The translations under genes and the position numbers were made by a program. 45,447 nt of DNA from Bifidobacterium saguini DSM 23967 (GTDB taxonomy: Bacteria; Actinomycetota; Actinomycetes; Actinomycetales; Bifidobacteriaceae): positions 1-45,447 of the forward strand of contig NZ_JGZN01000010.1 in assembly GCF_000741715.1 (NCBI RefSeq). Reading direction: 5' to 3'. The notes below the pieces were generated by a model. It had not been told where the DNA came from. It saw only the letters and a list, made by a program, of their open reading frames with translations, and made no database searches. Every line of letters starts with the position of its first letter. The first letter of the stretch is position 1. This document shows, piece by piece, positions 41,001 to 45,447 of the stretch.

Positions 41001-42365
41001 ATGCTGAATATCATGGAGGTCCACGAGACCAATCAGATGATCGAGCAGGAAAAGCTCGACGTACGCACCATCACTATGGGCATCTCGCTGCTCGATTGCG
41101 CGGCGGATACCGTTGAGAAGACTTGCGAGAACATTTACCGCAAAATCACCACGTATGCCAAAGACTTGGTGTCTACTGGTCAAGCCATCGAAAGTGACTA
41201 CGGCATTCCTATTGTCAACAAGCGCATCACTGTTACGCCGATTTCACTGGTCGGTGCAAGCTGCTGCAAAACCTCGGAAGATTTCGTTCAGATCGCTCAT
41301 TCGCTGGACAAGGCCGCCAAGGAAGTCGGCGTCGATCTGATCGGCGGTTATTCGGCGCTGGTTTCCAAGGCTATGACTCCAGCCGAGGAACTGCTGATTC
41401 GTTCGCTTCCACAAGCGCTTTCCGAGACGGATATCGTCTGCTCGTCGGTGAACGTGGGCTCCACCAAAACCGGTATTGACATGAATGCCGTGGAACTGCT
41501 TGGCCATATTATTAAGGACATTGCCGAGCGCACTGCCGACAATGATTCCTACGGTTGCGTGAAATTCGTGGCATTCTGCAATGTTCCGGACGATAATCCG
41601 TTCATGGCGGGCGGCTTCCACGGTGTGACCGAAGGCGACGCAGTGATCAACGTGGGCGTATCCGGTCCGGGCGTGGTTTCTCGCGCACTCGATGCAGCCA
41701 AGGGCAAGGACTTCGAATTCCTATGCGAAACCATTAAACGCACGGCATTCAAGATCACGCGCGTCGGCCAGCTGGTGGCTCAAGAGGCTTCGCGCCGACT
41801 TGGCGTGCCGTTCGGCATCATCGACCTTTCGCTGGCCCCGACCCCGGCCGTGGGCGATTCCGTGGGCGAAGTGCTTGAGAAGATCGGCCTTGAGCAGGTT
41901 GGTGCACCGGGCACTACCGCAGCGCTCGCCATGTTGAACGATCAGGTCAAAAAGGGCGGCATTATGGCCTCGTCGTATGTGGGTGGCCTATCCGGTGCAT
42001 TTATCCCGGTTTCCGAAGATAAGAACATGATTGATGCAGCATCCTCCGGATGCCTGACCATTGAGAAACTTGAAGCTATGACCTGCGTCTGCTCGGTGGG
42101 ACTCGACATGATCGCCATCCCAGGTGACACAACGGCCGCCACGATTTCTGGTTTGATTGCCGATGAAGCTGCCATCGGCATGGTGAACCAGAAGACCACC
42201 GCCGTTCGCGTTATTCCTGTGGCAGGCAAGGGCGTGGGTGAAATGGCCAACTTCGGTGGTCTTATGGGCTATGCGCCGATTATGCCCGTAAACCAGACCT
42301 CATGCGAAGCCTTCGTGACCCGAGGCGGCCGTATCCCCGCCCCGATTCACAGCTTCAAGAACTGA
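41001..42365 (+). CDS. DUF711 / UPF0210 family protein
   Basis: A 454-residue conserved protein of unknown reaction. Family stretches are [76 protein letters not shown] and [13 protein letters not shown] at the end. The fold is related to the glycyl-radical enzyme PFL barrel without its glycyl domain, as far as is known. It pairs with the ACT gene upstream, and both probably work together. AAGGA lies six bases before ATG. Its stop is five bases from the stop of the convergent trmL. Confidence 0.88.
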   Translation: MLNIMEVHETNQMIEQEKLDVRTITMGISLLDCAADTVEKTCENIYRKITTYAKDLVSTGQAIESDYGIPIVNKRITVTPISLVGASCCKTSEDFVQIAHSLDKAAKEVGVDLIGGYSALVSKAMTPAEELLIRSLPQALSETDIVCSSVNVGSTKTGIDMNAVELLGHIIKDIAERTADNDSYGCVKFVAFCNVPDDNPFMAGGFHGVTEGDAVINVGVSGPGVVSRALDAAKGKDFEFLCETIKRTAFKITRVGQLVAQEASRRLGVPFGIIDLSLAPTPAVGDSVGEVLEKIGLEQVGAPGTTAALAMLNDQVKKGGIMASSYVGGLSGAFIPVSEDKNMIDAASSGCLTIEKLEAMTCVCSVGLDMIAIPGDTTAATISGLIADEAAIGMVNQKTTAVRVIPVAGKGVGEMANFGGLMGYAPIMPVNQTSCEAFVTRGGRIPAPIHSFKN

Positions 42366-42370
42366 TTCAA

Positions 42371-43042
42371 TCAGCGCCCGCCAGCAAAATTCAGCTGACG
42401 CCAAGCCTCATAAATAGCAATCGACGCGCAATTGGTGAGGTTCAAGGAGCGAAGGGACGGGCGCATAGGCAAGCGAACCTGTTCGGCCACATGTGGGCCA
42501 GCCATGATATCCATCGGATCGGGAATATCTCCTGGCTCCGGGCCGAACAGCAGAATATCAGTCGGACGATATTCAATATCCGTATATAGCTTGGTGGCAT
42601 GCGCGGTGAACGCAATAATGCGTGAATTCGGCATCGACTCCACGAGATTGTCGAAGTTCGGGTGCAGCACCACATGCGCCATGTCGTGATAGTCCAAGCC
42701 GGCGCGGCGCAGCTTGGTGTCTCGCAGGTTGAAGCCCAGCGGCTCTACCAAATGCAGAATCGTGCCGGTCACCGCACACAGGCGGATAGCTGAACCGGTA
42801 TTGCCGGGAATGCGAGGGGAGTAGTAGCACAGGTGAGGCGTCATAGTCTCGGTTTCCGCGGCCTTTTCAGCGGAGAGCATGGCGTCCACCACAGAGATTG
42901 GATTGCCGTGTGCATCAGTCACCAGTTCGTCCGGGCCATAGTTCGACTTGCGATAGCCATATTCGAACATTTTCTCGACTTTGGCCTCGGGATTGCTGGT
43001 GTTTTCGGAGTTCTGCGGGTTCATTTCTGCCTCGTTCGTCAT
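42371..43042 (-). CDS. trmL: tRNA 2'-O-methyltransferase (TrmL-like, SPOUT)
   Basis: A 223-residue SPOUT methyltransferase expected to methylate the wobble 2'-OH (position 34) of tRNA-Leu. Motifs are YYSPRIPGNTGSAIRLCAVTG (motif 1), LLFGPEPGDIP (motif 2) and MRPSLRSLNLTNCASIAIYEAWRQL (motif 3 with the SAM knot). An N-terminal extension of about 65 residues precedes the catalytic domain. The open frame extends to 43150 across mutY; ATG 43042 is behind TATTCT (43051-43056, - strand) by eight bases and has no ribosome site. Divergent start is 20 bases from mutY. Confidence 0.9.
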   Translation of the reverse strand: MTNEAEMNPQNSENTSNPEAKVEKMFEYGYRKSNYGPDELVTDAHGNPISVVDAMLSAEKAAETETMTPHLCYYSPRIPGNTGSAIRLCAVTGTILHLVEPLGFNLRDTKLRRAGLDYHDMAHVVLHPNFDNLVESMPNSRIIAFTAHATKLYTDIEYRPTDILLFGPEPGDIPDPMDIMAGPHVAEQVRLPMRPSLRSLNLTNCASIAIYEAWRQLNFAGGR

Positions 43043-43062
43043 AAATGCTAAGAATAAGAACG
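43043..43062. promoter_or_regulatory. overlapping divergent promoters of trmL and mutY
   Basis: Only 20 bases separate the two start codons, with no ribosome site on either side. The - strand -10 TATTCT (43051-43056) and a + strand -10-like AAGAAT/TAAGAA (43049-43055) occupy the same bases, so the two transcripts would both be leaderless and mutually exclusive. Confidence 0.5.
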
Positions 43063-43950
43063 ATGAACGACAGTGATATTGCTTTGCGCCTTGCCGCATG
43101 GTGGGAAGCGAATGCGCGCGATTTGCCGTGGCGATTCGGCAGAACCACACCGTGGGGTGTCCTGGTTAGCGAAGTCATGAGCCAGCAGACCCAGATGAGC
43201 CGCGTAGTGCCTTACTGGCAGGCATGGATGGAACGTTGGCCGGATGCGCGTGCGCTCGCAACCGCGCCAAAATCCGAAGTAATTACCGCATGGGGAAGGC
43301 TCGGCTATCCGCGTCGCGCACTGCGACTGCAGGAATGTGCGCGGGTGGTGTCCGAAAAGTATGACGATGAATTACCTCGCACCTATGAGGCGTTGCTCGA
43401 ACTGCCAGGCATTGGCGATTACACGGCATCCGCAGTGCTGAGTTTTGCATTTGGTCAGCGGATTGCCGTTATCGATACGAATATTCGCCGTGTACTGAGC
43501 CGCGTGTTTTTGGGCACCGAATCGCGTGGTGGATCAGCTAGTGCCGCTGAACGTGCGCTCGCCAATCGGGTACTTCCCGAGGCCGTGAAGCGTTCGGTGA
43601 CGTGGAATCAGTCGGTGATGGAACTTGGTGCGGTAATTTGCACCGCGAAATCACCGCTATGCGAAGCTTGCCCGATTGCTGAGTCCTGTACCTTTCTGAA
43701 AGCCGGCAGACCGGGATTGGGGGAGAAGAGAACTCGGCCGCGCCAGCGATTTCAAGGCACTGATCGACAAGTGCGTGGGCTGGTGCTGGCAGCATTGCGT
43801 GAACTACCTGCGGGGTCTTCGCTTACCCGCACTGATGCGGAAAAACTATGGAAAGATTCCGTGCAGTTGGGTGCTTGCATTGCAAGTTTGGATGATGATG
43901 GACTGATTGAAATAATGCAGGATGGTGCATTGCGTTTGCCGCAAGGCTGA
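43063..43950 (+). CDS. mutY: A/G-specific adenine DNA glycosylase
   Basis: A 295-residue repair enzyme that removes adenine opposite 8-oxoguanine. Motifs are LVSEVMSQQTQMSRVVPYW, the helix-hairpin-helix LPGIGDYTASAVLSFAFG, the catalytic aspartate in AVIDTNIRRVLSR, and a 4Fe-4S loop C-x6-C-x2-C-x5-C in CTAKSPLCEACPIAESC. Length is a little shorter than E. coli MutY, and the C-terminal 8-oxoG domain is reduced. ATG 43063 is favoured; ATG 43045 is in frame but overlaps the promoter zone. Confidence 0.93.
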   Translation: MNDSDIALRLAAWWEANARDLPWRFGRTTPWGVLVSEVMSQQTQMSRVVPYWQAWMERWPDARALATAPKSEVITAWGRLGYPRRALRLQECARVVSEKYDDELPRTYEALLELPGIGDYTASAVLSFAFGQRIAVIDTNIRRVLSRVFLGTESRGGSASAAERALANRVLPEAVKRSVTWNQSVMELGAVICTAKSPLCEACPIAESCTFLKAGRPGLGEKRTRPRQRFQGTDRQVRGLVLAALRELPAGSSLTRTDAEKLWKDSVQLGACIASLDDDGLIEIMQDGALRLPQG

Positions 43951-44015
43951 TGTTCTGGTGAAAAATGACTGGTTCCGTCGTGTGTGGAACAGTGCAACCG
44001 TAGACTGGAAGCGTT

Positions 44016-44726
44016 ATGGCATTGCAGAGGAATAATTCGGGTGTAAATGGCGCGCGATCCGGCAGAGGAACCGGTGCTGGGCGGTCAGCTGAACCTTATG
44101 CACCGAAGAAGCGCAAGCGCAAGATCAGCAAGAAGAAGCAGGCGATTTATCGTCGCCGTCGTATCGTGGCTGGCATTGTGTTGGCAGTGGTACTGGCATT
44201 GATTATCTTCTGCATATACAGCATCGGGCGTGGGGTCGGTGCCATTAACACGTTGATTCATCATGATGAGGTGTATGCCATCTCTAGGCAGGCCACGCCT
44301 ACGCCAAAGAGCACTTCCAAGGTGAAAAAGTGCTCTGCCAATGATTTGACATTGGAATTGAGCTCGAAATCGCAATCGGTGCCGGTAGGCGGCACTCTGG
44401 AGTTCACCGCATCGATTGTGCACGACGGTTCGAATAGCTGCTTGGTGGATGGGTCAGATTCAGGGCGAGTGCTCACTATTACTTCTGGATCGGAAACCAT
44501 TTACAAATCTGATTTATGCGCGCCCGACTCCCGTTGGCTTCTTATGGCTAAGGGAGATAAGGACGTACAGCAGCTTAAGTGGAATACTGACTACAACGCC
44601 ACGCTGACCGAATGCACTGATGAAGCCGATTGGTCCAAGGTAAAGGCTGGAACGTATACGGCTCAGATTGCGCTGAAAGACGAGCCCAAGGTAAAAAGCG
44701 ATCCAGTGACGTTTACGGTGGAGTAG
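44016..44726 (+). CDS. membrane-anchored hypothetical protein
   Basis: A 236-residue protein with a basic N-terminal cytoplasmic part (residues 1-50, ending KKRKRKISKKKQAIYRRRR), one span (IVAGIVLAVVLALIIFCIYSIG, about 52-72) and an extracytoplasmic region with two cysteines pairs (KCSANDL, SCLVDGSD, LCAPDS, TECTDE) that could form disulfides; the outer part looks beta-rich. I do not recognise a family. Start ATG 44016 has GGAAG four bases upstream and TAGACT nine bases upstream. Last gene before the rRNA operon. Confidence 0.78.
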   Translation: MALQRNNSGVNGARSGRGTGAGRSAEPYAPKKRKRKISKKKQAIYRRRRIVAGIVLAVVLALIIFCIYSIGRGVGAINTLIHHDEVYAISRQATPTPKSTSKVKKCSANDLTLELSSKSQSVPVGGTLEFTASIVHDGSNSCLVDGSDSGRVLTITSGSETIYKSDLCAPDSRWLLMAKGDKDVQQLKWNTDYNATLTECTDEADWSKVKAGTYTAQIALKDEPKVKSDPVTFTVE

Positions 44727-44967
44727 CTGAACTCCTTTCCCTTAAAAATGGCGCAGTGAGCCTTCTGGATTACAAGATTGTGCCGTGTAGTAGTTTTGGT
44801 GCTAAGGGGTGAATTGTTGCGACACGCTGGTGATTGGCCGGTTTTGTTGCTTTATGACGATGAAAAGAAGACTATTCTGGCGTTAGACGTGCTCGAGATT
44901 GCTATTTTCGACACGCCGGGCGGAGCCTGTCTTTTCAACGGTTTTAGCCTGTCTTGAAATATGCGAT

Positions 44968-44996
44968 TTGCGCGGGTGGGCAGGTTCGTGTAAGTT
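44968..44996 (+). promoter_or_regulatory. candidate rRNA operon promoter
   Basis: -35 TTGCGC (44968-44973), 17 bases, -10 TAAGTT (44991-44996). It lies about 290 bases before the 16S 5' end in the 557-bp gap 44727-45283, which holds no gene. Other weak promoter-like sites upstream (around 44830-44880) are possible. Confidence 0.5.
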
Positions 44997-45078
44997 ATTC
45001 ATTCGCTGCCGCTGAGCGGTTCGGGCTTCTCCCCGTGAGGAAATAAAGAGTCCGGATTGGTTTGTGTGTGGTGGTGGT

Positions 45079-45090
45079 TTGAGAACTCAA
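45079..45090 (+). promoter_or_regulatory. conserved actinobacterial rRNA leader motif
   Basis: TTGAGAACTCAA, a perfect palindrome, followed by GAGCGTGTTTG. The same text recurs in actinobacterial pre-16S leaders, where it belongs to the processing and antitermination region. Confidence 0.7.
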
Positions 45091-45283
45091 GAGCGTGTTT
45101 GTACTACTTCTTTATAGTCAATGATTGCCAGCTTGTCTCGTGCCTGACTGTTTTTGTCGGTTGGGTCCTTGGTTGGTTGAAACGGGATGAGGTTTTTGTG
45201 AGTGTGTCCTTTTCCTTAAAAGGATTGCTCGTCAATTTTTTGTTTTGAGAGTCATCTATTCGATGTCTTTCCGCATTGTTTTT

Positions 45284-45447
45284 TTTGTGGAGGGTTCGAT
45301 TCTGGCTCAGGATGAACGCTGGCGGCGTGCTTAACACATGCAAGTCGAACGGGATCCATCAGCTTGCTGGTGGTGAGAGTGGCGAACGGGTGAGTAATGC
45401 GTGACCGACCTGCCCCATGCTCCGGAATAGCTCCTGGAAACGGGTGG
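45284..45447 (+). rRNA. rrs: 16S ribosomal RNA, 5' end (partial)
   Basis: From about 45284 the sequence aligns to position 1 of E. coli 16S by counting back from GGCTCAG (27). It continues GATGAACGCTGGCGGCGTGC and CATGCAAGTCGAACGGGATC, then a short V1 stem ATCAGCTTGCTGGTGG, and GAATAGCTCCTGGAAACGGG, text of Bifidobacterium 16S. It runs off the window after 164 bases. Confidence 0.97.

Overview
The window is a piece of an actinobacterial chromosome, almost certainly a Bifidobacterium. It runs into the 5' end of a 16S rRNA gene (from about 45284) whose text is bifidobacterial. The core genes have GC-rich codon use with actinobacterial features: a G5/transglycosylase cell-wall protein, a GlxR-like Crp regulator, a DUF4916-type NUDIX protein and many start codons that sit directly behind a -10 box (leaderless mRNAs). 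I do not assign a species.

Region 1 (1-10936) is an exopolysaccharide (EPS) cluster on the + strand. A non-coding leader with five copies of a TGAGATA motif precedes ugd (UDP-glucose dehydrogenase, the source of UDP-glucuronate). Then come two glycosyltransferases, a glucuronyl C5-epimerase-like protein, a third glycosyltransferase, a Wzy-like polymerase, a Wzx-like flippase, a fourth glycosyltransferase and a membrane O-acyltransferase. After ugd the DNA turns clearly AT-rich, as expected for an exchanged EPS cassette. The acyltransferase is preceded by a run of ten C that puts its start codon out of frame with its body: a probable slipped-strand ON/OFF switch, read here as OFF. No priming sugar-phosphate transferase is visible, so it must lie elsewhere.

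Region 2 (11046-15632) holds a small unknown protein, a second polymerase/ligase-like membrane protein, a Wzc-type tyrosine kinase/chain-length protein with a tyrosine-rich tail and a Wzb-type low-molecular-weight phosphatase. This is the regulatory and export side of EPS production.

Region 3 (15752-18956, - strand) carries a small wall-anchored surface protein, an XRE regulator with its membrane partner, a DUF348/G5/transglycosylase secreted protein and thioredoxin.

Region 4 (19137-33683, + strand) is core metabolism and cell wall: two NUDIX enzymes, an alpha/beta hydrolase, GcvH, an App1-like phosphatase, oligopeptidase B, LeuB, lipoate-protein ligase, a Crp/GlxR regulator, a bifunctional penicillin-binding protein and an Old Yellow Enzyme homologue. 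Between leuB and lplA lies an unusual non-coding array: eight copies of a 9-bp motif at an exact 21-bp period, four in each orientation around a 19-bp hairpin.

Region 5 (33876-45447) contains pyrD (- strand), a galactose operon (DeoR-type regulator, galT, galK), an MFS exporter, an ACT/DUF711 pair, trmL and mutY started back to back from a 20-bp gap, an unknown membrane-anchored protein and the rRNA promoter with the start of 16S. As written, galK carries a one-base deletion near 38210 that splits it into two frames.

Start codons were chosen from Shine-Dalgarno and -10 positions and often differ from the longest open frame.
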